A DNA stretch of 64,000 nt from an uncultured Bacteroidia bacterium (GCA_902785575.1 CACZZF010000010.1:1-64000), one strand, 5' to 3'; numbered from the stretch's first letter, positions 15,848-26,324 are shown. Numbers and translations are program-made. Notes: a model not told the origin generated them from the sequence alone.

Positions 15848-17037
15848 GGTTCAGCCTGACAGCCATTCTTTTATTGCTTTCAACCTTGATCTCCGCCCAA
15901 CCCCGGCGTGGAGACGCATTAGTGACCTTTTCTCTCAAGGATGGTCGTTACGAAGCGCACGTCAACAAGAAGGGTTGGCAGGCACCAATAACTATTCCGC
16001 TCTGCGAGGAGTCAACACTTTCTGAAGTACCGCACAAAGGCCACGCATTATACCAGAAAGAATCTGCCTCAAGTCTCTACAAGGCACTGATCAAACCCAT
16101 CAGCCAATATCTAAAACCTGGAGAGCGACTATTCTTCATCCCTGCCGGAAATATCCATTTCATTAACCTCGGTGCCCTGACAGACGATTCCGGCGAACGT
16201 CTTTGCGAAAAGTACAGCATTCACCGCCTGTCATCTTGGGATGAATATGATAAGACCGAAGACAAACCGTATAAAGCCAAATGGCTACTTTTCGGAGGGA
16301 TGGACTATCTGGCGGATCCGGAGCAAATGTATGCCAGCGTCAGGATGCTGCACATTCATAACACTGAACACCTTTACAAAGACATCGTGCCGCAAGACCA
16401 GAGAGAATTGTCCTTTGGGATCGCTGAAGACGGATCCAGGGCAGGCTACAACAACCTAGAGCACAGCCGCAGGGAAATCAAAGACTTATGGGCGCTCCGG
16501 GACTTCGGAATGTCTTTTTTCACTGGATTCAAAGCCTGTGAAGAAGAGTTTCGTTTCATCGTCAGGACGAACGACCCCTTCATTGCGCTCATCTCCACTC
16601 ATGGTTTCATAAAGGGTGAGGGTGAAAGCGCTTCCTGCGGATTGCTATTTTCCGGAGCCGGCCACACCATTGAAGGCCACGAACTTCCACACAACCTTAA
16701 CGACGGGATTCTGTATGACCAGGAAATAGAGACTCTCGATATGAGCGCAGCGTCAATGGTTGTGCTTGCCGCTTGCAATACCGGCCTTGGGATAGTTACC
16801 CAGGAAGGGATAAAAGGACTCCAAAGCGCATTCAAGAAAGCCGGAGTGCAGACCCTTGTCCTGACATTATGGAGCGTCAACGACAAAGCCACAGCAACTT
16901 TCACGAAAAGCCTATTCTCCCACATAGAGAAAAGCAAGACAAAACATGCGGCCTTTGAGGCGGCGATAAAAGACCTGAAAGACTCAGAAGACTTCAGCGA
17001 CCCTGCGTACTGGGCGCCCTTCATCATGCTGGATTAG
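15844..17037 (+). CDS. Secreted CHAT-domain (caspase-like) peptidase
   Basis: A signal peptide (residues 1-18) is followed by a CHAT domain of the caspase clan. The catalytic pair is visible as His253 in STHGF and Cys311 in AACNTG, and the family ending AYWAPFIMLD is intact. Most CHAT proteins are cytosolic with TPR or other sensor repeats; this one is a nearly bare catalytic domain sent to the periplasm. It is coupled to the sigma and membrane genes. Its 3' end overlaps the 3' end of a caspase-like gene on the other strand by 3 bp. Confidence 0.85.
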   Translation: MRFSLTAILLLLSTLISAQPRRGDALVTFSLKDGRYEAHVNKKGWQAPITIPLCEESTLSEVPHKGHALYQKESASSLYKALIKPISQYLKPGERLFFIPAGNIHFINLGALTDDSGERLCEKYSIHRLSSWDEYDKTEDKPYKAKWLLFGGMDYLADPEQMYASVRMLHIHNTEHLYKDIVPQDQRELSFGIAEDGSRAGYNNLEHSRREIKDLWALRDFGMSFFTGFKACEEEFRFIVRTNDPFIALISTHGFIKGEGESASCGLLFSGAGHTIEGHELPHNLNDGILYDQEIETLDMSAASMVVLAACNTGLGIVTQEGIKGLQSAFKKAGVQTLVLTLWSVNDKATATFTKSLFSHIEKSKTKHAAFEAAIKDLKDSEDFSDPAYWAPFIMLD

Positions 17038-17942
17038 AACAACTTCCGGTTGGAATAATCGGACGAGTAATGATAGACTATATTCTGAGTACGCCCCTGG
17101 CGAAGGGGAGAAGAGCTCGATAATTCCTGGTACACTTCCTCGATCGAATCCCTTAACTGAGCCGCCGTTATCCCAGGTCTCAACGCCTTTGAGACCGCAT
17201 AAGATAATCTTCCGTACATCACACCTCCGACCTTACACTCATAGTTCGACTCAAAATCCCGGCAGGCACTGATTGTCACACACTTAGCCTCCCTAGGAGT
17301 CTCCTCCAACAGTTTCCCCGTAGATGGCAGTTCAAAAGGCTGGGCAAAACCTCTAACATATTCCACATCAACATCATCCGCATACTCCCGACGGGCATCC
17401 CCGCTATGGCAGGCATCAAACACCACCAGCACGCTCCCTTTCCGACCGACCTTGTCCTCTATTCCGCATAGATATTCATTGACCGCATCATCCACGAGAT
17501 GCTTCGCTCCATCGTAGCCGTTCTTTCCATATTCCACCGCAGCGTCGTAAGGGACCAACGACTCGTCATAACGATCTCTAACATAACGAAGGGCCTCGTC
17601 TCCATTGACATCTGTGATGAGCTGACCGTGGCAGGAGAAATGAATATAGACTATATCACCGGGACGGCAAGCGAGGATAAGCCTCTCAAAAGCGTCATCT
17701 ATCGCATTCCTTGTTGCGGCCGAATTCTCAAGGCAGATAATATCATTCGCTTGAAAACCAATCGTTTCCAACGAGTTAAGGATAATGGTCTTGTCATTCA
17801 ACGAATGAATATTTGACCAGCCGGAGTTCTCCGGATAGTCTCCGATAAAGACAGTAAGAGCCCGCTTCCTGGCCTCTGCCAGCTGGCATAACATAATAGC
17901 AGCGACGATTATCGCAAAGACCTTCTCACTTAGATTCTTCAT
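17034..17942 (-). CDS. Secreted caspase-like (C14 family) peptidase
   Basis: About 302 residues from the ATG at 17942. A signal peptide (1-24) is followed by a p20-type caspase fold: His105 in FSCHGQ and Cys178 in DACHSG, with the expected spacing and a strand VLVVFDAC. Bacterial C14 peptidases (orthocaspases/metacaspases) usually cut after basic residues; substrate choice here is unknown. Its start lies inside the end of the upstream coiled-coil gene (17 bp overlap), so translation is coupled. It is convergent with the CHAT gene. Confidence 0.85.
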   Translation of the reverse strand: MKNLSEKVFAIIVAAIMLCQLAEARKRALTVFIGDYPENSGWSNIHSLNDKTIILNSLETIGFQANDIICLENSAATRNAIDDAFERLILACRPGDIVYIHFSCHGQLITDVNGDEALRYVRDRYDESLVPYDAAVEYGKNGYDGAKHLVDDAVNEYLCGIEDKVGRKGSVLVVFDACHSGDARREYADDVDVEYVRGFAQPFELPSTGKLLEETPREAKCVTISACRDFESNYECKVGGVMYGRLSYAVSKALRPGITAAQLRDSIEEVYQELSSSSPLRQGRTQNIVYHYSSDYSNRKLF

Positions 17943-19179
17943 GCGCCACATTTCCAAGTCTTGAATCGTAGAGTCTTTGCCTTATGAAATATCCCTGTCC
18001 CATATCCTTGATAGCATCCAGGGACATCATCCCGGTGTAGCTGGCTTTATCTCCAAGGACCAAATAATCCCTGAGGATCAGACCACCAGAGGGGATTCCT
18101 GTTCTTTTGAACACCCGGCCGGTGGCGTCTATAGACTCTGTAATGGTCAAAGTCTGGGATCCTTGCTGAGTTTCAAGCACGTAGTTGGGATGCTTCGAGG
18201 CGAAATCCTGTGCGAGACGGTTGATCACCTCCTCGGCCTCATATTCATCGATTATCTGACTGATGGTAACTTCCATCTCATAGATCCGGTACGAATTAGG
18301 GCTTGCCTGGATCTTTATCCGAACAGGATTGCCCTGAAAAGTACCTGCTAGGAAAGCAATCGGTGTGTATCCATAGAAAAAGGAATCTTCGACAACTTCT
18401 TTTTCCAGTTTGAATCCTTTGGTTTTCAAACGCTTGATGCAGTCGTGATATTCAAGGCCAAGAGGGACTCCTGCGTATGAGAAGGGACTATTATAACTGT
18501 CCAGCTCCGGAGCCGGAACAGGCGGAGACTTCCTCAAAGCATGAAGTCTCTTTTCCTCCTCTTCCTTCCGTTCCTTCTCTTTGGCTTCCTTTTCCTCCCG
18601 CTCTTTCTCCTCGATCCTTTGTTGCCTAAATCCTGCCGGATTATCTATAATCGATTGAAGATGATTTTTTTGCAGCTCGATCATGTCGTAACGAGTGTGA
18701 AGTAGGCTGGCATACATTTGTACATAATTGTCCGCCCCTATCAGGAGCAAGATGTACTCGCTGTCGAACACCTCCGCTTGTCTCTTCAAGTCGACGAATC
18801 TGATGTACCCGGCAATATTATACAAAGATATCCAAGGCTCATCTTTCGGATCGTTGCTTCTGATATTGATATTCTCGGGAATGACAGCCTCTAGCACATT
18901 CGGGAGCGCCGACAAATCCTTGTCAGCCTCAAGCATGACCGGGGTCACATTCTTATCCCAGTACTCCTTAGAGACCTCCTTGACACCATCATCCATCATC
19001 TTGAGGAATGGACGTATCACTCCAGCAAGCCTTTTCTGAACCGACTCCATTACTGTCACAGCCTCCCTGCCTGCCTTGACAAGCCCTGAATAATCAGGCT
19101 CCTTCGCCCCTGCGGAAAGACCCGTAAATGCTAATATCAATATTGTAAGAATCAGTTTATTATTTCGCAGAATTAGCAT
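17926..19179 (-). CDS. Secreted coiled-coil protein of unknown function, coupled to the caspase
   Basis: The 417-residue protein has a signal peptide (about 1-25) and a helical domain to about 170. A very charged Glu/Lys coiled coil runs from about 190 to 220, then a proline-rich hinge, and a C-terminal alpha/beta domain (about 230-350) with repeated short strands. Because the caspase gene starts within its last codons, it is a good candidate for a partner, inhibitor or substrate of that peptidase. I know no family for it. Confidence 0.6.
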   Translation of the reverse strand: MLILRNNKLILTILILAFTGLSAGAKEPDYSGLVKAGREAVTVMESVQKRLAGVIRPFLKMMDDGVKEVSKEYWDKNVTPVMLEADKDLSALPNVLEAVIPENINIRSNDPKDEPWISLYNIAGYIRFVDLKRQAEVFDSEYILLLIGADNYVQMYASLLHTRYDMIELQKNHLQSIIDNPAGFRQQRIEEKEREEKEAKEKERKEEEEKRLHALRKSPPVPAPELDSYNSPFSYAGVPLGLEYHDCIKRLKTKGFKLEKEVVEDSFFYGYTPIAFLAGTFQGNPVRIKIQASPNSYRIYEMEVTISQIIDEYEAEEVINRLAQDFASKHPNYVLETQQGSQTLTITESIDATGRVFKRTGIPSGGLILRDYLVLGDKASYTGMMSLDAIKDMGQGYFIRQRLYDSRLGNVAHEESK

Positions 19180-19481
19180 TGATTCGTTCTATATTGCGGA
19201 TTATCTATCAAATAGCCCCTCCAATGACACTACTGACTACACTGAATCATAATAAGTATTGTGTTTTATTCCGTACGGGGTACTCGAGCCAGTTTGTCAG
19301 CGGTTCACTTCTATCAAGATTGTAATAGAGAGCACCATCAGACCGAAAGATAAAAAAGTTGTTTTAACACCCTCATCGTTATACACTGTCTATGACTTAT
19401 TGCACAATACGGCTTCCATTTCGAGTCCTTGCTTTTTCAACCTAAGCCTTTGAGGGATATTAATTAAAGATGATTTAAAAA
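19180..19481. other. 302-bp intergenic stretch with no supported gene
   Basis: A moderately AT-rich gap marking the switch from the caspase block to the AT-rich WG/MBL block. A 64-codon plus-strand frame exists but has no ribosome-binding site or recognisable content. I see no terminator hairpin, tRNA or inverted repeat here. Confidence 0.5.
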
Positions 19482-22400
19482 TTAGTCCGTATTCCATAGA
19501 GCCGAAGAATCATTTTCATATGCGCCTCGATACATATCCTCTAATTCTGATCGGGTGTATCCACCATCATAATCATTTGAATCACCTCTTGATGCAGGTT
19601 CCTTTCTCCATTCATGCAGAAGATTCCCCTCTCTATCTATCTCGTTCTGATATCCATCTTTAGATTTTACTGTCGCAATACCACCACGAAAATGAGAGAC
19701 ATCATAATACTTAGCTTCAATAACAACCTGTCCATTCTCATCAGCAAAACCAAAATTCGTATGGTAGTACCAGCCTGCATTAGCATTTCCCTCATCTTCA
19801 AAAACCTGACAACGAGACAATCCCTCATTAAAAAAATCCAAAAAAACAAATCTTGCAGGTGAACTTTTCCGTTTAGATGGATTAATAACACCAAATTTAC
19901 GATCTTTGGAATAAACGGTCAATCCATTCTTTATAGGACGAATGAAATCATATTTCATGGGAATGACAATGCTTCCATCAGATTTTATCACGCCCCATTC
20001 CCCATGACTTGAATCGATAAAAACACTATTACGTACACTTTTTAAGTAATTAATATCAATAGGATTATCGCTATTTACAACACAGGTTGCATAGCCTTCT
20101 GAGAAATAGCCAATATAACAAAAAAAGGTATCGTTTAATAATTCACCATTAATTGAAAATAGTCTATATTGTTTATTCCCATTACTGTCTTTATTGATAC
20201 CACAAATCACTTTTGCATCAGGATAAAAAACGCAAGAGGAAAATGATCCCGAGATTTTACCAAGGACAACACCTTCATAATCAATAAAAAAACGGCCACT
20301 AACATCAATAAGCGTTAAATATTTTTCCGAAATCAAGATTTCCTGATAAGAGACAGTTGTTATTTCTTTTTTATTGTTGATCGCTATATATCTGCCGGAT
20401 ATCCTCAATATCGTTATCTCGCCATGAGAAAATGCTTCTTCAACAAAAAAATACTCAACACCGAATGCCGTCATAACATTCTTTGTCCCATCGCCATTCT
20501 CACTAGAATAGTAGTGAGGACATCCATATGAAATATAATTGAGACTCCGCTGATTATCTATCTCATAATTTAATCCATCGTATGATACTTTATTAATATT
20601 GCCACTAATCTGATAGTGCTTGATATTCTCTTCACCTCCTAATAATTCATCGAAACTCCTACCTATCAACGAAATATTACACTTCGACTCTGGGTAAAGC
20701 ACAACACCATTAATATCATATACTGCCGAAATGTTGAAGTCATACCCATGGCGATAAATAATTGCAATAACTTGACCTTCAAGACCTTCTTCAAGATCTT
20801 GATATTTCGAAGGAACTATCTCCTTTAAGCAATCATCGTATAGTCCGCAGAACCGTTCTCCATTTACCAATTTATAGATAATCCATCTATTCTTACCGTA
20901 GTACTTAATTGAGTTTACATCTGGTATTGGAATAATCTCTTTTCTACAAGAATCGTAGTATTCCTCTTTTTCATTTACCCAAAAACGATGTGTTTCTTCT
21001 GCATATGAAACTTTAGATGAATACAAGCAAGGGATAAAATCAAAGGAATTATAGTCCAAATACCCCCATTTACCTTGACTATTAACATAAAACCCTGGAT
21101 TTCTGTCATACCTCGTACATGTTTCCACTATTTCATATGATTCTGTTACCCTTTTACAATCATTAGACACAATTCCAGACTTGTAATCAGTTCTACTAGT
21201 ATATTTTATATAAATCCCATATTCGGGATGGTATTCAGCAAAGAATGCTACAGTAAACCAGACATAGTCTTTTATTTCAACAGCTGATCTAAAATCATAA
21301 TTATACAAAGTCGTTACATATGTATTCTCCACATCACTAAAGCTCCGGGCTATCAGATAATTGCCTATTTGGGGAGATGACTTTTTGCTTAAATCCTTTG
21401 CCATCTTTGGGGTATTGAGAGGCTCAATTGACTGAAAAGAGATATTCAACAAAGCGTTGCCTTCAATATCATAGCATCCAAATAACCCTCCCTTTCTTAC
21501 GACAATAAAAGTATTATCATTTCCTTCAACAGAATCAAATTCGAAATTGAGAAGCCTTTCAAGGAGACCGCTTTCTACATTAAACTTAATAACTCCATAT
21601 TTCCCTTTCGCTTCTACAGAGAACGTGTTTTGCGTTAATCTTTTAACCAGACTACCTTCTATTGTCTGTATCTCTGACCCTTCCAAGCTCCTATCAAATT
21701 TAACAAGAGAAACTGACGAGTTGCGGGATATTAGATAGTTAAAGGCATCAACCTTAATAATATTATCGTATTTAAAAGGAAAAAGTGAGTTATAATTACC
21801 ATCAACTAACCCAAAACAATCATTTTTGACCGCGATGGCAATACCCGAGTAGCTGTAATCCGAAAGCCAAAGATAATAATCTGGCTTATCGATAAATGCC
21901 CCATATTGATTAAGGACTCTATTAGCAATTCGAAGACCGTCGATAATGAAGCGATCTGCATTAGCCGCATTTTTTCTGCCGATTATGAGTTCATCAAAAA
22001 GACAAGGATACTCCTCACGGAAGCTAGAATCTTTATAAAACACCAATCCTTTCTTTACCTTTTTCGTTACATAAAAAGCAGGGTATTCATATCTGGGTTC
22101 ATATAAAGGAAGCGCTTCAATGCGATCATATTGCAAAGAATTACTTTTTCCATCTACAGAGAACAGCCTCATACCTTGTGTTTCCCATGCTATTATTACA
22201 TTCGGGCATATTAATCCTGCTCCTATATAATGAATAGGGACTATTTCTCTCCCCGTTTTATCAATAACTCCTACTTTATCATCAGTTGAAATAAAGAATA
22301 AATCCGATTCTGGGTAACTATATGCTTTATTATCTTTCTTTAATTCCGAGTATTGCTGAGGAGAAAAATGATGTTTAGCAGCATATTCATTAATCACATC

Positions 22401-24653
22401 AAGTTTTTTCTGGAAGTCATCTTTACCATAGATAAGCTCTCCTTCGCGATAAGTCACAGAATCAATTTCATGAAAAACAACTTGTTTTATACATCTTCCA
22501 TCGGATGAGATAAAAAAACATTGGCCATTCTTAATCCCCTTATAAGACTTCCCGACCAACTCCAAACTATCGTATTCACATGGAACAATAACCTCATTAT
22601 TCTTCCCAACCACGCCTTGAAAGCCATTGTTAGCAATTATAAAATGACTGTAGTCAGAGACAAAAACAATACTATCATAAGATAATTCTAAGATTTCATC
22701 ACCTTTAAAATCCAATAATCCATAATGGTTGCTTTTCACCAGCACCCTATCATCGCAAATATCTAAGCTGTCGTAATTGGCATCTATGAAATACTCGATG
22801 TGATTTGGATACTTTAAAACGTTATCTGCCACATAGAGACCTTGTTTTTGATTCTTCTCAAAACGAACAGCAATCTGATCCGCCATTCCGGAATTGCGTT
22901 TCATAACCTTAATCCAAACCTTATCAAATGAACAAGGATGCGAAACCCTATCTCGAAGCATTAAACCATAACCTCTCTCATTCTTAAGAATGTAAAGATA
23001 ATAATAATAGACGCTAATATATTCTTCATCATTGAGAAGGTCGCCATCATATGAGTACAAGCGCCAAGAATCACCAGATCGAACTACTAGTGGTGTATCA
23101 TCTCTAACTACTAGAGTATTATACTGACGGAATGATTCTTCCCTTCCACCAATAGTTAAATAAACTCTATCGCCATAATAATCAGCATAATGATAATTAT
23201 GCGCAAACAGCGGAATTATTTCATCAAATACAGGTTGCAGAATAAAGTTATGTGAACTATCTACTATGCCATACTTCCCATTATTTGAAATAAGATAGAG
23301 AGTCTTTTGCACTTTTTCATCATTATCTTGAATCAAGAGTCTAACACATTGCTCATATATAGCAGATCCTTTAAAACATATATTATCTTGGAATAGCCAA
23401 TCCCCTGAATTGTCCCTCGTTGAAATCTTGACATCCATGTCATTATCCTTTAGCCCTTTAATATGACTCCATCCACATGAATCGGTTTCAACTACAGGTG
23501 TTAACAGAGTACGAGTAACAGGAACACTTCCAACTATCTCATTTTCAAAGGTGTGAATGATCTTCTTAAAGGAACAACTAATAAATGCCTTCCCATCACA
23601 CGATAATAGTCCCAAAAGCTTAGTATTAGCATCTTGAAGAGTATACCAACTGGATTCTTTATAATGGTAAAACGAATCAGGGCTTTGTAACACTTCAATT
23701 CTACAGTCAACAACATCTTTTAATTGTAGAAAAACTTTGCTGGTGTCATTCTTTTTCTTACCAACATAATAGTCCCCTAACTTGGTCAAAAAGTAATAAT
23801 CATTACACTCTTTATTAATAGTCTCATCCAATAAAGCAACGCCTTTCGTATCAATACAAGAGACTGGATTAGTCTGGTTGAGAAGAAAAGGGATCGAAAC
23901 GAGAGCGCGCCCATTACAGAAGTCAGAGGCACTTGCATAATATGGAGTGATAACTATTTCGCCAGAAGTGTTCACATATCCCCATGCTATCCCATCAAAT
24001 ATCGCAGCCCGATCCTCGTGGAAGTCTCTAATATCCACATAAAATGGCTTAAGAACTAAAATCCCGTTTTTGTTTGCCAATCCATAAAACGAATCCTTTT
24101 TTACTCGAAACAATCCTGAACTGTCGAAAGATATATCCTCATAGAATGGACCTATTCGTTCTCCATTCTCATTTACAAAGAATACCCCATTACGATTTCT
24201 TCCTACTGTTATGTTTTCAGATTCAAAAACGACATCATAGAAACCATCTATTGAATACCTAGAGTTAAATAGTAACTCAGAATCAATCTTAAGAGGATAA
24301 CACAAGATAAGAGGTTTACTAGAGTCTGAAAGATCGTAATTCACATATCTTTCGCCAACTTTGCGTAATAGGACTGTCTGTATATCACCATTACTGTCGC
24401 AAAAAGCAACTGTTATTCCCACTACTCTGGGATCCGCCCCCCTAAGGATAATACCTCGAAACAACGAACCGTTTATCAATAAAACAACAATATCGTGTCT
24501 ATTTGCTCGGCACAAACCTATACTATTACATAATGCTGACAAAGAGTTCTCCGTCAGGATAATATCTTGCGAATCACATGATGAATTAAGGGTTCGAGAT
24601 AGCTCCTTTACAGAGTAACCTGTTATTTCCGATAACTTAATCAAAGAAGGCAT
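19482..24653 (-). CDS. Giant WG-repeat protein (1723 residues)
   Basis: The protein is made of dozens of degenerate WG repeats (units such as WGYVNTSGEIVITPYY, YGLANKNGILVLKPFY, YGLLDFKGDEIL, WGVIKSDGSIVIPMKY), which form beta-propeller-like interaction surfaces. The first 40 residues (SLIKLSEITGYSVKELSRTL) look like a small IF2-N-type three-helix module. No signal peptide or enzyme domain is seen. Codon use is much more AT-rich than the flanking genes, shared only with the MBL gene 165 bp upstream; the two probably moved together. It is likely a scaffold or sensor. Confidence 0.8.
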   Translation of the reverse strand: MPSLIKLSEITGYSVKELSRTLNSSCDSQDIILTENSLSALCNSIGLCRANRHDIVVLLINGSLFRGIILRGADPRVVGITVAFCDSNGDIQTVLLRKVGERYVNYDLSDSSKPLILCYPLKIDSELLFNSRYSIDGFYDVVFESENITVGRNRNGVFFVNENGERIGPFYEDISFDSSGLFRVKKDSFYGLANKNGILVLKPFYVDIRDFHEDRAAIFDGIAWGYVNTSGEIVITPYYASASDFCNGRALVSIPFLLNQTNPVSCIDTKGVALLDETINKECNDYYFLTKLGDYYVGKKKNDTSKVFLQLKDVVDCRIEVLQSPDSFYHYKESSWYTLQDANTKLLGLLSCDGKAFISCSFKKIIHTFENEIVGSVPVTRTLLTPVVETDSCGWSHIKGLKDNDMDVKISTRDNSGDWLFQDNICFKGSAIYEQCVRLLIQDNDEKVQKTLYLISNNGKYGIVDSSHNFILQPVFDEIIPLFAHNYHYADYYGDRVYLTIGGREESFRQYNTLVVRDDTPLVVRSGDSWRLYSYDGDLLNDEEYISVYYYYLYILKNERGYGLMLRDRVSHPCSFDKVWIKVMKRNSGMADQIAVRFEKNQKQGLYVADNVLKYPNHIEYFIDANYDSLDICDDRVLVKSNHYGLLDFKGDEILELSYDSIVFVSDYSHFIIANNGFQGVVGKNNEVIVPCEYDSLELVGKSYKGIKNGQCFFISSDGRCIKQVVFHEIDSVTYREGELIYGKDDFQKKLDVINEYAAKHHFSPQQYSELKKDNKAYSYPESDLFFISTDDKVGVIDKTGREIVPIHYIGAGLICPNVIIAWETQGMRLFSVDGKSNSLQYDRIEALPLYEPRYEYPAFYVTKKVKKGLVFYKDSSFREEYPCLFDELIIGRKNAANADRFIIDGLRIANRVLNQYGAFIDKPDYYLWLSDYSYSGIAIAVKNDCFGLVDGNYNSLFPFKYDNIIKVDAFNYLISRNSSVSLVKFDRSLEGSEIQTIEGSLVKRLTQNTFSVEAKGKYGVIKFNVESGLLERLLNFEFDSVEGNDNTFIVVRKGGLFGCYDIEGNALLNISFQSIEPLNTPKMAKDLSKKSSPQIGNYLIARSFSDVENTYVTTLYNYDFRSAVEIKDYVWFTVAFFAEYHPEYGIYIKYTSRTDYKSGIVSNDCKRVTESYEIVETCTRYDRNPGFYVNSQGKWGYLDYNSFDFIPCLYSSKVSYAEETHRFWVNEKEEYYDSCRKEIIPIPDVNSIKYYGKNRWIIYKLVNGERFCGLYDDCLKEIVPSKYQDLEEGLEGQVIAIIYRHGYDFNISAVYDINGVVLYPESKCNISLIGRSFDELLGGEENIKHYQISGNINKVSYDGLNYEIDNQRSLNYISYGCPHYYSSENGDGTKNVMTAFGVEYFFVEEAFSHGEITILRISGRYIAINNKKEITTVSYQEILISEKYLTLIDVSGRFFIDYEGVVLGKISGSFSSCVFYPDAKVICGINKDSNGNKQYRLFSINGELLNDTFFCYIGYFSEGYATCVVNSDNPIDINYLKSVRNSVFIDSSHGEWGVIKSDGSIVIPMKYDFIRPIKNGLTVYSKDRKFGVINPSKRKSSPARFVFLDFFNEGLSRCQVFEDEGNANAGWYYHTNFGFADENGQVVIEAKYYDVSHFRGGIATVKSKDGYQNEIDREGNLLHEWRKEPASRGDSNDYDGGYTRSELEDMYRGAYENDSSALWNTD

Positions 24654-24818
24654 AAAGCTTAATAATTCAATTTTTATATTATATCACTAGTGTCCAACTA
24701 TGTATATTATGCCATTATTAATTCCCAGATAAAAAAAGGAAACGAAGCTTCTATATATCAAAACTTGCTTGATCTCATAAGAACAAGCCCTTTTATTAGA
24801 AACGCCTTCCTATGATTA

Positions 24819-26033
24819 TTAATAGTCTCTCAACATATACGTAAACTTTTGAATAGTCTTTGGATCCTCAGACACAATAACTGGAACACAATTATTCTTC
24901 TGAATACTATCGATAACGACTTTATCAGGATGAAGATACTTATCATCTTTCCCTGCTGAAATGATACAGATTTTTGATAACGCATTTTCGCCATTTGGAA
25001 GTGGCCGCCTATAAAACATATCATTATAGTTATTCTCTGAGCCATGATGAGGAACTTGGACAAGGCCTATGTATTTGAATCGCCTTTTATAACATTTCCA
25101 TAATGCGGACCAATAATCCACGTTTTTAAGCTCATAGTCACCCATATAAAGGCAGTTCAAAGAACAATACCTCCGAATCGTGGCCTCAGTTTTTTCGCAA
25201 CTCCGTTCACATGTCTTACGACACTCTTCTGGGAGACCAGATAAAAGAGTCATGGAATACTCATTCTCTCCTGGGAAAACACTTTTGTATTCCTGTTTGA
25301 TTGTCGAAATCAGGTTGCTGCACAAAAACTTCTTAAGTTCTTCTGGATCGAGCTTTCCATCAGTCGAATACAAGCCAGGGATAAGTTTCATAAGACGATT
25401 TTTCAAGTCATTTGCTTTCGTTTCCTTCACTGGGGAATTGAAAGGAATGTATTCCCATTGGAAAAAACCATCCAACGGTGTCTGAATACGAATTCCAGAA
25501 TCGATCTCTTGAGTCATTTCCTCTAAAGAGACAATCTTGTCTTGAACCGCATTATTCTCTTCAAAAGACCGCACAAGTGTTTTATTCCCGAATGATTGAA
25601 TAGAGTTCCAGCAATTAATGACCACGTCAAGTACCGAACCATCATTAGGATCCGTATCGTCTGAGTCATCTGGATACAAATCAATTAAATTATTGATTAA
25701 CATCGCTCGATTATCCTCCTCAGATAATAAAGGAAGAATAATCCTCTTAACTTCGCAGCGTTTTAATAGATAATCGACACCCAAGATATGATCCGTATGC
25801 AAATGAGAGATAAAAAGAGCATCTATGGTTTCCTTTTTGGAAAATGAATTATCAATTAGATCATTAATCCGTTTTTGATAACCCTTTAGTGAGTTTTGAC
25901 TCTTTGCCGTCTCAAAGCAGCCGCAGTCATAGACTACAGAGAAAAATGGAGAAGAATCGGTCTCTTCCGAATAAAACTTTTCCGTGTAAAAAGCCCCGTG
26001 TCCCACAGGATGAAATGTTCGTACTAATTTCAT
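24819..26033 (-). CDS. ComEC-like metallo-beta-lactamase-fold hydrolase
   Basis: The 404-residue protein begins in the MBL fold. It shows an HLHTDH metal motif near residue 97, VYDCGCF in the strand before it, MGDYE near 292, and PHHGSENN near 323. The last is the signature of the ComEC/Rec2 C-terminal nuclease-like group. An insertion of about 150 residues with clustered cysteines (CRKTCERSCEKT) lies between the halves and is unusual. No membrane channel part is present, so this is a free soluble enzyme, perhaps a nuclease or phosphodiesterase. It precedes the WG-repeat gene and shares its AT-rich composition. Confidence 0.8.
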   Translation of the reverse strand: MKLVRTFHPVGHGAFYTEKFYSEETDSSPFFSVVYDCGCFETAKSQNSLKGYQKRINDLIDNSFSKKETIDALFISHLHTDHILGVDYLLKRCEVKRIILPLLSEEDNRAMLINNLIDLYPDDSDDTDPNDGSVLDVVINCWNSIQSFGNKTLVRSFEENNAVQDKIVSLEEMTQEIDSGIRIQTPLDGFFQWEYIPFNSPVKETKANDLKNRLMKLIPGLYSTDGKLDPEELKKFLCSNLISTIKQEYKSVFPGENEYSMTLLSGLPEECRKTCERSCEKTEATIRRYCSLNCLYMGDYELKNVDYWSALWKCYKRRFKYIGLVQVPHHGSENNYNDMFYRRPLPNGENALSKICIISAGKDDKYLHPDKVVIDSIQKNNCVPVIVSEDPKTIQKFTYMLRDY

Positions 26034-26324
26034 TGTGCTAGCGCAATTGAACTATTCTACCTAAAAAGATTAATAGCAAAACACTTTCATCTGTTATGTC
26101 AAGCCGATGTACCTGTATTTACAAATATAATCATTTTGCGACAATTACATGTGGGGTATTGAACACGCCACGAAATTAATTGTTGTTTTCGAAATAACGG
26201 AAAAAGAAAGCAGGAAAAAATCCTGGTTATTTTCTTATACCGTCCATGAGGGCGGTTGTATTTTCCTACTTCCATGTATTTAAGCTTTTTATCACATCCA
26301 CACAAATCATTTTTTTTCTTTTCA
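26034..26324. other. 291-bp AT-rich intergenic region
   Basis: Holds the probable promoter of the MBL gene (see 26122-26129). A 68-codon minus-strand frame here has no homology I recognise and no ribosome-binding site, and I do not call it. Confidence 0.5.
26122..26129 (-). promoter_or_regulatory. Candidate -7 box TATATTTG for the MBL-WG pair
   Basis: Perfect TAnnTTTG on the minus strand about 88 bp upstream of the MBL start. No well-spaced -33 TTTG is seen, so this is tentative. Confidence 0.4.

Noticed and set aside
19259..19453. 64-codon plus-strand frame in the caspase/WG gap
   Set aside because: No supporting start signal, similarity or context.
19482..24653. Possible CRISPR or DNA tandem array because of the repeated protein units
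   Set aside because: The repeats are only at the protein level (WG units); no regular DNA repeats with spacers are present here or anywhere in the window.
26099..26305. 68-codon minus-strand frame in the gap upstream of the MBL gene
   Set aside because: No ribosome-binding site or family; it overlaps the likely promoter of the MBL gene.
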